A DNA stretch of 28,320 nt, from the NCBI GenBank assembly GCA_051004675.1, contig JBPCKC010000070.1, forward strand, positions 1-28,320, in the 5' to 3' direction. A program made the translations under genes and the position numbers. Each line of letters opens with the position of its first letter. Within the stretch, counting starts at the first letter, position 1. The notes under the pieces are model-generated. The model ran no database searches, was not told the DNA's origin, and saw nothing but the letters and a program-made list of their open reading frames with translations. This DNA is from JBDTSW01 sp051004675. Lineage in GTDB: Bacteria; Actinomycetota; Thermoleophilia; Solirubrobacterales; 70-9. This document shows, piece after piece, positions 1 to 8,293 of the stretch.

Positions 1-22
1 GATCGACGGCGACCACCCGCAG
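1..22 (-). CDS. ruvX: Possible 5' end of ruvX (RuvX/YqgF Holliday-junction resolvase-like), cut by window edge
   Basis: Only seven codons are visible. Read leftwards from base 22 they give (L/M)-R-V-V-A-V-D, which resembles the usual RuvX/YqgF N-terminus M-R-(I/V)-L-(A/G)-(L/V)-D. The alaS-ruvX order is common in bacteria and supports the guess. The start would be a CTG at 20-22 or a GTG at 14-16, a few bases after the alaS stop, so the genes would be co-transcribed. Seven residues cannot prove a family. The call rests on position plus a short motif. Confidence 0.35.
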
Positions 23-27
23 CGCGC

Positions 28-2646
28 CTAGGAGCCGAGCGCCGCTGCGATCGGCGGCCTTGCGGCGGCGAGGGTGTCGTCGAGCTTGGCCGGATCGCCG
101 CCGCCGGCCTGGGCGGCGTCGTCGCGGCCGCCGCCGCCGCCGCCCATCACCGCCGCGGCCTCGCGTACGACCGCCCCCGCACGCGGGCCGCGCTCGACCA
201 CCGCCTTGGTGAAGCTGGCGGCCAAGAGCCCCTTGCCGTCGGCCTCTGCGCCGAGGATCACTGCGGCCTCCCCGAGCTTCGCCTTCACCCGGTCTGCGAG
301 GTCCAGCAGGGCAGGGCCGTCGAGCCCGTCGACCCGCGTCGCTACGACCTTCACGTCACCGATGACGCCCGCCGCCGCGGCCAGCTCGCCTGCTGCCTCG
401 CCGGCCTGCAGCTTCCCGGCCTCCGCGGCTTGGCGCTCGAGCGCCTTCAAGCGCTCCGATGCCCGTCGCGCCCCCGCGAGCGGATCCTGTGGAGAGCCGA
501 GGACAGCCCCCGCCTCGTCGAGCTGAGCGCTGCGAGAGCGAAACCAGTCGATCGCCGCCGGCCCGGTGAGGGCTTCGATCCGGCGCACGTTCGCGGCGCT
601 GGACCCCTCGCCGACGACCGTGAAGATCCCGACCTCGGCGGTGTTGGCGACGTGTGTACCGCCGCACAGCTCGCGCGATACGTCGTCCACCTCCACGACG
701 CGCACCCAGTCGCCGTACTTCTCGCCGAAGAGCGCCATGGCGCCGAGCGCCTCCGCCTCGGCGCGTTCCATCTGCATCGCACGAACCGGGCGGCTGGCCT
801 TCACCCAGCCGTTCACGCGGTCCTCGACCTCGCGGAGCTCCTCGGACGAAAGCGCCGCGCCGTGGGTGAAGTCGAAGCGAAGCTTGTCAGGGCGCACGGC
901 CGAGCCGGCCTGGCGGACGTGGTCGCCGAGGCGCTCGCGAAGCGCCGCATGCAGCAGATGCGTGGCGGTGTGGTTTCGCATCGTGGCGTACCGGGCCTCG
1001 TGATCGACGATGGCCTCGACCGGCATGCCGGCCTCGGGGCTGCCGCCGTCCGTGCGGAGCGTCTGGTCCTCGCCGATGCGATAGACGCCCGCGACGCTCG
1101 CCTCCCCCCCGTCCCAGCGCAGGACGCCCGAATCGGCGACCTGGCCGCCGCCCTCGGCGTAGAACGGGCTCTCCTCGAGCTTCACGAGGGCGTCGCCGTC
1201 GCCGCCCGCGGGCTGAGCGGCGACCACGCTTGTCTGGGCGCTCAGCGACTCGTAGCCCACGAAGCTCGTGGGCGGCGCCTCACGGGCGAACGCGAGCACC
1301 GCCTCACGCCCGTCGCCGCCGCCCCCGTTGGAGCCGGCGCGAGCCCGCTCCCGCTGCTCCTCCATCAGCTCCTGGAAGCCGGCATCGTCCACGGCGAGCC
1401 CCTCCTCGGCGAGGAGCTCGCGCGTGAGGTCGTACGGGAAGCCGTAGGTGTCGTGGAGCAGGAACGCCTGTGAGGCCTCGATCGACGCGGTACCGGCCTC
1501 CTTCGCCTCGGCCACGATCCTCGCGAGGAGCTCGGTACCCCGGTCGAGGGTGCGTCCGAAGCTCTCCTCCTCGTCGCCAACCCAGCTCATCACCGCCTCG
1601 CGCCGGTCGGCGAGGTGGGGGTAGGTCTCGCCCATCAGCTCGATCACCCGCTCGGCGAAGCGGCCCAGGTAGGGCGCCTCCAGGCCAAGCACCCGGCCCT
1701 GCTGGATCGCGCGGCGCATGATGCGGCGCAGGACGTACCCGCGCTCCTCGTTTGAGGGCACGACGCCGTCGGCGATCAGGTTGACCGTCCCGCGCGAATG
1801 ATCGGCGAGGATCCGCATCGCCCGCGTCGCCTCCGGACTCGACTCATAAGCGACGCCCGAGAGCTCCTCGGCCAGGGAGACCAGCGGCCGCAGAATGTCC
1901 GTGTCGAACACCGAGTCGACTCCTTGGAGGATGGCCGCCTGGCGCTCGAGGCCCAGGCCGGTGTCGATGCCCCGCTGCGGAAGATCCGAGATCGAGCCGT
2001 CCTCGGCAAGCTCGTACGCCATGAAGACCAGGTTCCAGTATTCGAGGTAGCGGTCCGTATCGTCGCCGGGGCGATCGTCGTCTGAGCCGAACTCGGGCCC
2101 GCGGTCGAAGTAGAGCTCCGAGCTGGGGCCGCACGGACCCGTAGGCCCGGCCTGCCAGAAGTTCTCGGAGCGCGGCAGGCGCACGATCCGCTCCTCGGAG
2201 ATGCCCCGGGCGCGCCACAGCTCGATGGCCTCCGCGTCGGCCTCGAGGCCCAGCTCGTCGTCGCCGGCGAACACCGTGGCCCAGATGCGGTCGCGATCCA
2301 GGCCCAGGCCCTCGAGCGAGAGCTCGTGCGCGAACTCGATCGCCTCGGCCTTGAAGTAGTCCCCAAACGAGAAGTTGCCAAGCATCTCGAAGAACGTCAG
2401 GTGCCGCTTGGTGGTGCCGACGACATCGATGTCGACGGTGCGGAAGCACCGCTGCGAGCTGGTCAGGCGCGGGTGCGGCGGCGGCTCCTGCCCGCGGAAG
2501 TAGGACTTGAACGGCTGCATCCCCGCCGTCGTCAGCAGCACCGAGGTGTCATCGGAGGGCGGGACGAGCGAGGCGGAGGGGCGCCGCTCGTGCTCCTTGC
2601 CCTCGAAGAACGACAGGTAGGTCTCGCGGATCTCGTTCGAGTTCAC
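28..2646 (-). CDS. alaS: Alanyl-tRNA synthetase
   Basis: Cytoplasmic class II synthetase that charges tRNA-Ala and edits mischarged Ser/Gly. The 872-residue product is the usual length. The N-terminal catalytic core includes R-C-F-R-T-V-D-I and F-F-E-M-L-G-N-F-S-F. The editing-site zinc ligands are visible as H559-x3-H563 (HTATH) and C661-x3-H665 (CGGTH). A C-terminal C-Ala region rich in Gly follows. The frame stays open upstream to 2856, but that stretch lies over the end of mnmA. I chose the GTG at 2644-2646, which begins V-N-S-N-E-I-R-E-T-Y, matches the family N-terminus and lies 13 nt after the mnmA stop. Likely co-transcribed with mnmA. Confidence 0.97.
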   Translation of the reverse strand: MNSNEIRETYLSFFEGKEHERRPSASLVPPSDDTSVLLTTAGMQPFKSYFRGQEPPPHPRLTSSQRCFRTVDIDVVGTTKRHLTFFEMLGNFSFGDYFKAEAIEFAHELSLEGLGLDRDRIWATVFAGDDELGLEADAEAIELWRARGISEERIVRLPRSENFWQAGPTGPCGPSSELYFDRGPEFGSDDDRPGDDTDRYLEYWNLVFMAYELAEDGSISDLPQRGIDTGLGLERQAAILQGVDSVFDTDILRPLVSLAEELSGVAYESSPEATRAMRILADHSRGTVNLIADGVVPSNEERGYVLRRIMRRAIQQGRVLGLEAPYLGRFAERVIELMGETYPHLADRREAVMSWVGDEEESFGRTLDRGTELLARIVAEAKEAGTASIEASQAFLLHDTYGFPYDLTRELLAEEGLAVDDAGFQELMEEQRERARAGSNGGGGDGREAVLAFAREAPPTSFVGYESLSAQTSVVAAQPAGGDGDALVKLEESPFYAEGGGQVADSGVLRWDGGEASVAGVYRIGEDQTLRTDGGSPEAGMPVEAIVDHEARYATMRNHTATHLLHAALRERLGDHVRQAGSAVRPDKLRFDFTHGAALSSEELREVEDRVNGWVKASRPVRAMQMERAEAEALGAMALFGEKYGDWVRVVEVDDVSRELCGGTHVANTAEVGIFTVVGEGSSAANVRRIEALTGPAAIDWFRSRSAQLDEAGAVLGSPQDPLAGARRASERLKALERQAAEAGKLQAGEAAGELAAAAGVIGDVKVVATRVDGLDGPALLDLADRVKAKLGEAAVILGAEADGKGLLAASFTKAVVERGPRAGAVVREAAAVMGGGGGGRDDAAQAGGGDPAKLDDTLAAARPPIAAALGS

Positions 2647-2659
2647 GGAAGCGACGAGT

Positions 2660-4111
2660 CTAGGCGGAGCAGATGGTCGCCCGCCCGACCACCAGCTCGC
2701 CGTCCATGAGGCAAGCCGTCTGGCCCGGAGCAACGCCATGCGCGGGCTCGGCGAGCTCGATCTCCAGGGCCGCGTGAGCGCCGGGCGCGACCGGCGCGAC
2801 CGCGCAGGGGATCGGGCGCGAGCGGTAGCGCAGGCGAACACGATCGACGCGTCCACCGGGCCGGTGGAGGGTCGCGTCGCGCACGCGGACGGTTGCCGTC
2901 GCCAGCTCCTCTCGCGGGCCGACGACGACGCGGTTGGCTACGGGATCGGTGGCGAGGACGTAGAGCGGCTCGGCGGCGCCCAGGCCAAGCCCGCGCCGCT
3001 GCCCGACGGTGAAGTCGTGGTGCCCGCGATGAGCGCCCAGCACCGCACCCTGGGAGTCGACGATCTCCCCCGGGGCCTCGGCCAGCTCCCCGTAGCGCGC
3101 GAGGAACCCGCGCTTGCCCTCGCCCGCGAGAAAGCAAAGGTCCTGGCTCTCGGCCTTCCCGGCCACGGCGAGACCCGCCTCGGCCGCCAGCTCCCGCACC
3201 CGGGGCTTGGTGAGGCCGGCGAGCGGAAAGCGCAACGCCTCGAGCGTCGCCGGACGAAGGCCGGAGAGCATGTACGTCTGATCCTTGGCGTGGTCGGCCG
3301 GGGCCGAGAGCAGGCGGCCCTCGCCGTCGTCGGCGAGGCTCGCGTAGTGGCCCGTGGCCAGGGCGCCGGCACCCAGCCTGCGTGCGAGGGCGAGCATCGC
3401 GTCGATCCGCACCTCCCCGTTGCACAGGACGCAGGGGTTCGGAGTCGTGCCCTCGCGGTGCCCGGCCACGAAGTCCGCCACCACCGTCGAGCGGAAGGCC
3501 TCCTCGAGATCGAGCGTGAAGTGAGCCATGCCCAGCGAGTGAGCCAGGGCCCGCGCGCCCAGGACGGCCTGCGGCGAACAGCAGCTACGGGCGCCGTCGT
3601 TGTGCCGATCCGCCCAGAGCTTGACCGTGACCGCCACCACCTCGGCCCCGCGCTCGCGCTCCAAGAGCGCTGCGACGGCGCTGTCGACGCCGCCGGATAC
3701 GGCCACGGCCACACGCTCCCCCGATGCGGGCGCGTGGGCGAGTGCGGCGCGCGAGCCGGCGGCGGCGCCAAGCGCCCGCGCCAGCGCGTCGGCGGCAAGC
3801 TCGGCGCCGTGTGCCCCCTGCGAGCTGAGCCCGCCCAGCTCGGATGCGAGCGCCGCGGATCCGATTCTCGCGACCGCGAGCACCTCCGCCCCGTGCGCCA
3901 TCTCGACCGCCGCCGCCGCGGAGGCCCGCACCGCCGAGCAACCCTCCGCCTCGAAGCTCGCATCGGCCACCACTCCGCCCTCCAGCCCCAGGGAGATCCG
4001 CACCAGATCTCCGCACGCCGAGCCGCCGGCGGCTCCGGAGAAGGCCCCGGCAGGGGGATCCCCACGTCGCGCGTGGGCGCTTAGGTAGTGCTCGAAGGCC
4101 TCGGCCTCCAT
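2660..4111 (-). CDS. mnmA: tRNA 2-thiouridine synthase MnmA with N-terminal IscU/NifU-like scaffold domain
   Basis: MnmA makes the 2-thiouridine of wobble U34 in Lys, Glu and Gln tRNAs. This 483-residue protein is about 120 residues longer than usual. Residues ~1-120 look like an IscU/NifU N-terminal scaffold: S-A-C33-G-D, then E-G-C58-S-A, then H101-G-A-E-L-A-A-D-A-L, where IscU has H-C-S. The first two cluster-ligand positions and the Asp are kept, and the third Cys is Gly102. The MnmA part follows: PP-loop SGGVDSA (139-145), C177-C178, N-P-C227-V-L-C230-N, ATGHYA, and Q-D-L-C326-F. The CxxC plus distal Cys set, rather than the E. coli DxxC form, is the pattern reported for Fe-S-dependent MnmA of the Thermus type. 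ATG start; alaS lies just downstream. MnmA call very sure; scaffold call fairly sure. Confidence 0.95.
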   Translation of the reverse strand: MEAEAFEHYLSAHARRGDPPAGAFSGAAGGSACGDLVRISLGLEGGVVADASFEAEGCSAVRASAAAAVEMAHGAEVLAVARIGSAALASELGGLSSQGAHGAELAADALARALGAAAGSRAALAHAPASGERVAVAVSGGVDSAVAALLERERGAEVVAVTVKLWADRHNDGARSCCSPQAVLGARALAHSLGMAHFTLDLEEAFRSTVVADFVAGHREGTTPNPCVLCNGEVRIDAMLALARRLGAGALATGHYASLADDGEGRLLSAPADHAKDQTYMLSGLRPATLEALRFPLAGLTKPRVRELAAEAGLAVAGKAESQDLCFLAGEGKRGFLARYGELAEAPGEIVDSQGAVLGAHRGHHDFTVGQRRGLGLGAAEPLYVLATDPVANRVVVGPREELATATVRVRDATLHRPGGRVDRVRLRYRSRPIPCAVAPVAPGAHAALEIELAEPAHGVAPGQTACLMDGELVVGRATICSA

Positions 4112-4129
4112 GCGGCCGAGGCTAGCGGG

Positions 4130-4750
4130 CTACGGGTCGTAGGAGAGGCTTTTGCCCTCGTAGCCCGCGTCGCGCACCGCCTGCCTCACGCTCTCGTAGC
4201 CGCGGAAGCCGTAGGAGACGGTGGCCACCGGCGGACCGTTGCCGGAGACGTCGCGGGGGCTGAGCGCGATCAGCGCCGGGACGCGGTCGATATCGGCCCC
4301 CTCGGTGATCCGCGAGAAGTCGGCCACGTCGCGGGCGAAGGAGTGGAAGAAGCTCACGCCGGGCTCGCCGGAGAGGCGGTTGGAGATCGAGCGCAGCTGC
4401 TCGTCCTCGACCGCGCCGGCGCGCGTGATCAGGATCGCGACCGAGTCGCCACGCTCGTACGCGTCCACCACCTTCGCGGGGAGGCCCGGGCCGGCGACGA
4501 ACTCGCCCGCGGGGGCAGCCGCAGGCGCGCCGGGGGCGGCGGGGTCGACGGGGGTGACGGGGGTGCTCCCAACCGCGGGGGGCGGTTCGGTGCCGGACAC
4601 GGCGGCGTCGGTGGGCGCCGGCGCGCCCGTATCGGCAGGCGGCGGGTCGCCGCCCTTCAGGCGCGTGAGCAAGAGGAAGGCGACCACCACGCCGAGAAGG
4701 GCGATCGCGCCGACCTGGACAAGGGGGTTGCTGTTGAGCGCCTGCCTCAA
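4130..4750 (-). CDS. Membrane-anchored protein of unknown function with Pro/Ala linker
   Basis: Not recognised as a named family. The 206-residue product has a short N-terminus, one transmembrane helix (about residues 12-30, V-G-A-I-A-L-L-G-V-V-V-A-F-L-L-L), a Pro/Ala/Thr/Gly-rich linker (about 34-82) and a compact C-terminal domain of about 120 residues. That domain has alternating strands and helices (V-A-I-L-I-T, V-S-F-F-H, P-A-L-I-A-L, V-S-Y-G-F-R-G-Y) that could be thioredoxin-like, but it has no Cys. It is probably exposed outside the membrane. The start is a TTG at 4748-4750, taken because it gives a normal N-terminus before the helix; it is not certain. The stop lies 18 nt before the mnmA start, so the genes may form one operon. 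Confidence 0.75.
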   Translation of the reverse strand: MRQALNSNPLVQVGAIALLGVVVAFLLLTRLKGGDPPPADTGAPAPTDAAVSGTEPPPAVGSTPVTPVDPAAPGAPAAAPAGEFVAGPGLPAKVVDAYERGDSVAILITRAGAVEDEQLRSISNRLSGEPGVSFFHSFARDVADFSRITEGADIDRVPALIALSPRDVSGNGPPVATVSYGFRGYESVRQAVRDAGYEGKSLSYDP

Positions 4751-5086
4751 GTCGGGGCCCCCAAGAAAACAGGCCCCAATCTGCCGGTACCGCTCGGCCT
4801 GAGAACCTGAATAGACAGGTGGGTGTCCGCCCAGCGAACCCCACGGGGCCGCCGGAGATAGGACGCCCGAGGCAATTGTGTTGGCTCACAATTGGAGCGG
4901 CGAACGAACAGACTCGAGCCTTTGAGAACCATACCAATCAATAGTTCGGCCCCACCGGCCCAGGGCTTGAGCGGCCCGAACGCGTCCCGCCCCTCGAGTG
5001 TCCTGCCCGCTGCACCCCGGCGGGGGGCTGGCCAGGACAGTTCGGAGGGGGCTACGCGGGCGGCGGCCCGAGCCGGGCCCCGGCGT
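4751..5086. other. Non-coding spacer between aspS and the membrane-anchored gene
   Basis: About 340 bases with no convincing gene on either strand. Short open frames here lack family features and a plausible ribosome-binding site. The spacer is visibly less GC-rich near 4865-4945 and holds the CAATTGTG/CACAATTG palindrome. It should contain the promoter for the minus-strand gene starting at 4750. The dispersed palindromic element starts at its right end. Confidence 0.6.
4873..4894. promoter_or_regulatory. Perfect 8-bp palindrome resembling a LacI-family operator
   Basis: CAATTGTG, six bases, then CACAATTG. The central 20 bp match the ideal symmetric lac operator at 17 of 20 positions; only the three bases left of centre differ. 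It lies about 120 bp upstream of the minus-strand gene starting at 4750. No LacI-type regulator is encoded in the window. Operator function is inferred from symmetry and resemblance alone. Confidence 0.4.
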
Positions 5087-5160
5087 CCGCCCACCCCGCG
5101 TCCGTTGTCACCTCAGCGTCTCTGAGCGCCCCTGAGCCGACAACGGACGGCTGGGCTTGG
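5087..5160 (-). repeat. Dispersed palindromic element, copy A
   Basis: The core at 5100-5148 is bounded by a perfect inverted repeat of 11 bp, CGTCCGTTGTC (5099-5109) and GACAACGGACG (5139-5149), with smaller CTCAG/CTGAG pairings inside. A second copy in opposite orientation lies at 19208-19281; the 49-bp cores match at 44 positions and similarity runs into both flanks. The core lies about 55 nt after the aspS stop, so it could end aspS transcription, though it has no T-tract. It could also be a REP- or MITE-like repeat. Confidence 0.7.
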
Positions 5161-5180
5161 TCGCCACCGCGGCGAGTGGC

Positions 5181-5214
5181 TCGCTTACGCCTGATGCCTC
5201 GCTTACGCCTGATG
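5181..5214. repeat. 18-bp tandem duplication across the aspS stop
   Basis: The 16-bp unit TCGCTTACGCCTGATG occurs at 5181-5196 and again at 5199-5214, an 18-bp period. The second copy encodes the last aspS codons and the TAA stop, so the duplication places a second copy of the stop region just downstream. Probably replication slippage. Confidence 0.8.
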
Positions 5215-7008
5215 GCTCCTGGGCTTGGCCCGCACGGACACGCCCAGCTCGCGCAGTTGCGCCTCGGAGACCGGGGCCGGGGCGCCGGTGAGCGGGTCGG
5301 CTCCGGAGGCGGCCTTGGGGAACGCGATCACGTCGCGGATCGACTCGGCGCCGTGGAGCAGGGCGACCCAACGGTCGAGCCCGTAGGCGATCCCCCCGTG
5401 CGGCGGCGCGCCGTAGCGCAGCGCCTCCAGCAGGAACCCGAACCTCGCCTCCGCCTCCTCCGCCGTGATTCCGAGCACCTCGAAGACGCTGCTCTGGAGG
5501 GTGGGGTCGGAGATCCGGATCGAGCCGCCGCCCAGCTCCACGCCGTTCCAGACCACGTCGTAGGCGAGCGCGCGCGCCGCGCCCGGGTCGTCGGGGTCCA
5601 GCTCGCCCGCCGGGGCGGTGAACGGGTGGTGAAGCGCATCCCAGCGCCCCTCGTCCTCGTTGCGCTCGAAGAGCGGCCACTCGACGATCCAGCCCAGCTC
5701 GTTGCGGCCGTCCGGGATCAGTCCAAGGCGGTCCGCCAGGCGCACCCGCAGGCCGCCGAGCACTCCCGCGGCCACCGCGAGGGAGTCGGCGGCCAGCAAC
5801 AGGACGTCCCCTTCGGAGGCGCCGAGCGCGTCGTTCATCGCGGCGATCTCGGCCTCGGAGAGGAACTTGGCCACCGGCGAGCGCCAACCCCCGGCCTCGA
5901 CTACCGCCCACACCAGGCCCTTGGCGCCCAGCTCCTTCGCCTCGTCGACGAGGCCGTCCAGCTGGGCTCGCGACATCTCGTGGGCGCCCACGTTGATCCC
6001 CATCACCACGCCGCCGCCGTCCACGACGCCGCGGAACGCGTTGAACTCCGTGCCGGCCAGCGACTCGGTCAGGCTCGCCAGCTCCATCCCGAAGCGCAGG
6101 TCGGGCTTGTCGGAGCCCCAGCGGGCGATCGCCTCGTCGTAGGGGATGCGCCGCAGGGGCAGCTCGACCTCGATGCCATGGGCGCCCAGCACGGCCGCCA
6201 GCAGGCGTTCGTTGACCTCGATCACGTCGTCGGCGTCGACGAACGACATCTCGAGGTCGAGCTGGGTGAAGTCGAGCTGGCGGTCCGCGCGAAGGTCCTC
6301 GTCGCGAAAGCAGCGCGCGATCTGGAAGTAGCGCTCCAGCCCCCCCATCATCAGCATCTGCTTGAAGAGCTGCGGCGACTGCGGCAGCGCGTAGAAGGAG
6401 CCATGCGCCTGACGGCTCGGCACGAGGAAGTCGCGGGCACCCTCGGGGGTGGAGCGCGTGAGCACGGGTGTCTCGATGTCCAGGAACCCCTCGCCCTCCA
6501 GGAAGCGCCGGATCTCCCGGGTCACGCGGTCGCGCAGCACGAGCGCGTCGCGCATCCGCTCGCGGCGCAGGTCGAGGTAGCGGTAGCGCAGGCGAAGCTC
6601 CTCCCCCGCCTCGCCGGAGAAGCCCTCGATCTCGAACGGGGGCGTCTCGGCATCGGCCAGCAGATCGGCCTCGGCGACGCGCAGCTCGAACTCCCCGGTA
6701 GGCAGATCCGTGTTGATCGTCTCGGGGTCGCGCCTGACCACGTCGCCCGCGACGCTCAAGACGTCCTCGGCGCGCAGGCGGTGACCCAGCTCCTGCGCCT
6801 CGCCCGCGACGTCGGGGTTGAAGACGAGCTGCACGATGCCCGTGCGATCGCGCAGGTCGATGAAGATCAGGCCGCCGTGGTCGCGACGGCGGTGCACCCA
6901 GCCCGCGACGCGCGCGGGCGAGCCGACGCGATCGGCCAGGATCTGCCCGCACCAGGTGTCGCGGTAGCCGTTGGGGCGCAGCGGGGGTCGCTCGGGAGCG
7001 TCGGTCAC
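5203..7008 (-). CDS. aspS: Aspartyl-tRNA synthetase
   Basis: Class II synthetase that charges tRNA-Asp (possibly tRNA-Asn too if the cell uses the transamidation route; this cannot be decided here). The 601-residue product has the bacterial layout: N-terminal OB fold (W-V-H-R-R-R-D-H-G-G-L-I-F-I-D-L-R-D), motif 2 region (F-R-D-E-D-L-R-A-D-R-Q), the bacterial insertion domain, and motif 3 (G-L-D-R-W-V-A-L-L). The frame is open to 7143, but the GTG at 7006-7008 (V-T-D-A-P-E-R) leaves a normal N-terminus and a 52-nt gap after hisS. Same strand and probably same transcript as hisS. The hairpin element at 5100-5148 lies downstream. Confidence 0.96.
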   Translation of the reverse strand: MTDAPERPPLRPNGYRDTWCGQILADRVGSPARVAGWVHRRRDHGGLIFIDLRDRTGIVQLVFNPDVAGEAQELGHRLRAEDVLSVAGDVVRRDPETINTDLPTGEFELRVAEADLLADAETPPFEIEGFSGEAGEELRLRYRYLDLRRERMRDALVLRDRVTREIRRFLEGEGFLDIETPVLTRSTPEGARDFLVPSRQAHGSFYALPQSPQLFKQMLMMGGLERYFQIARCFRDEDLRADRQLDFTQLDLEMSFVDADDVIEVNERLLAAVLGAHGIEVELPLRRIPYDEAIARWGSDKPDLRFGMELASLTESLAGTEFNAFRGVVDGGGVVMGINVGAHEMSRAQLDGLVDEAKELGAKGLVWAVVEAGGWRSPVAKFLSEAEIAAMNDALGASEGDVLLLAADSLAVAAGVLGGLRVRLADRLGLIPDGRNELGWIVEWPLFERNEDEGRWDALHHPFTAPAGELDPDDPGAARALAYDVVWNGVELGGGSIRISDPTLQSSVFEVLGITAEEAEARFGFLLEALRYGAPPHGGIAYGLDRWVALLHGAESIRDVIAFPKAASGADPLTGAPAPVSEAQLRELGVSVRAKPRSHQA

Positions 7009-7060
7009 AGTCGCCAGTCTCGCAAGGGTCGGCTCGCGGCGGCGGTGCGCTGGGCTGGGC

Positions 7061-8293
7061 TCAGCCCGAAAGCTCGTTGACCAGGCTCTCGATCTGTACT
7101 GGGCGCTGCTCGCCCGTGTCCATGTCGCGGACGGTCGCCGCACCGTGCTCGTCGAGGATCACGGTGACGTCAGCGCCCGAGCGGTTCGCCTGCTTCATCT
7201 GCCCCTTCATGCTGCGCTCGGCAAGGTCGAGGTCGGCCGAGATCCCGCCGCGGCGCAGCTCGAGGACCAGCCCCAGGGCGTCGGCGCGCTGATCGGGCGC
7301 CGCCGCCACGAAGACCCGGACGGGCGGCGTGCCCCCGCGCTGGTCGAGCGCCAGCAGGACCCGCTCGATCCCGCAAGCCCACCCGACCGCGGGCGTCGGC
7401 GGCCCCCCGAGCAGCTCGACGAGACCGTCGTAGCGCCCGCCACCGGCGATCTCGGACTGTGCGCCGAGGCGCTCGCACTCGAACGAGAAGACCGTGCGCG
7501 TGTAGTAGTCGAGCCCCCGCACCAGCGAACCGTCGAGCTCGTAGTGGACTCCGGCGCGGTCGAGGAGGGCCCGGACCTCCGCGAAATGCTCGGCGTCCTC
7601 CCCGCTCAGGGCGTCGAGCATGCGCGGGGCGCCGGCCATCACCGCGCGGGTTCCCTCGTCCTTGGCGTCGAATGCGCGCAGCGGGTTCTCGTCGATCCTC
7701 TCGCGCACGTCGCCCGAGAGATCCGAGGCGTGCTCGCGCAGATACGCCTGAAGGTCCAGGCGGTAGCCGGCGCGGCCCTCCGGCGAGCCGAGGCTGCCCA
7801 GGCGCAGCCGCAGCTCGGGCACCGCGAGGCCGTGCAGGAGGTCGTTGAGGATCACGATCAGCTCCGCGTCCACCAGGGGGGAGCCCGAGCCGATCGCCTC
7901 CGCGTCGAGCTGGTGGAACTGGCGGAAGCGCCCGGCCTGGGGACGCTCGTGGCGAAAGAACGGGCCCCAGCACCAAAGCTTCACGGGCTGCGGGAGCTTG
8001 TGCATCCCGTGTTCGATGTACGCCCGGCAGATCGGCGCGGTCCCCTCGGGCCGTAGCGTCAGCTCGCGCTCGCCCTGGTCGGTGAAGGAGAACATCTCCT
8101 TGCGGACGATGTCCGTGCTGCCGCCGACCCCGCGGGCGAAGAGCTCCGTGTCCTCGAACGCCGGCGTCTCGATCCGCCCGTAGCCGGCCCGCCCGAGCGC
8201 CTGCTCCGCCGCAGCCTGGATGCCGGCCCGCACGGCCGACTCGCCCGGCAGCACGTCGAAGGTCCCCCGTGGGGCCTTGAAACGCTCGCTCAT
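7061..8293 (-). CDS. hisS: Histidyl-tRNA synthetase
   Basis: Class II synthetase that charges tRNA-His. The 410-residue product is of normal length. Visible motifs: the start E-R-F-K-A-P-R-G-T-F-D-V-L-P, motif 2 T-L-R-P-E-G-T-A-P-I-C-R-A-Y, the histidine-binding G-L-D-Y-Y-T-R-T-V-F-S-F-E and A-G-G-G-R-Y-D-G-L, and an anticodon-binding C-terminal domain. Its ATG overlaps the stop of the upstream metallo-hydrolase by 4 nt (ATGA), which suggests translational coupling. aspS follows after 52 nt. Confidence 0.97.
   Translation of the reverse strand: MSERFKAPRGTFDVLPGESAVRAGIQAAAEQALGRAGYGRIETPAFEDTELFARGVGGSTDIVRKEMFSFTDQGERELTLRPEGTAPICRAYIEHGMHKLPQPVKLWCWGPFFRHERPQAGRFRQFHQLDAEAIGSGSPLVDAELIVILNDLLHGLAVPELRLRLGSLGSPEGRAGYRLDLQAYLREHASDLSGDVRERIDENPLRAFDAKDEGTRAVMAGAPRMLDALSGEDAEHFAEVRALLDRAGVHYELDGSLVRGLDYYTRTVFSFECERLGAQSEIAGGGRYDGLVELLGGPPTPAVGWACGIERVLLALDQRGGTPPVRVFVAAAPDQRADALGLVLELRRGGISADLDLAERSMKGQMKQANRSGADVTVILDEHGAATVRDMDTGEQRPVQIESLVNELSG

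Noticed and set aside
2647..2856. A 70-residue N-terminal extension of alaS
   Set aside because: It lies over the end of mnmA, is Arg/Ser-rich shadow sequence, and the GTG at 2646 gives the normal family N-terminus.
4873..4894. Cloning-vector lac operator contamination
   Set aside because: Only the palindrome matches; the centre differs and the flanks are not vector-like.
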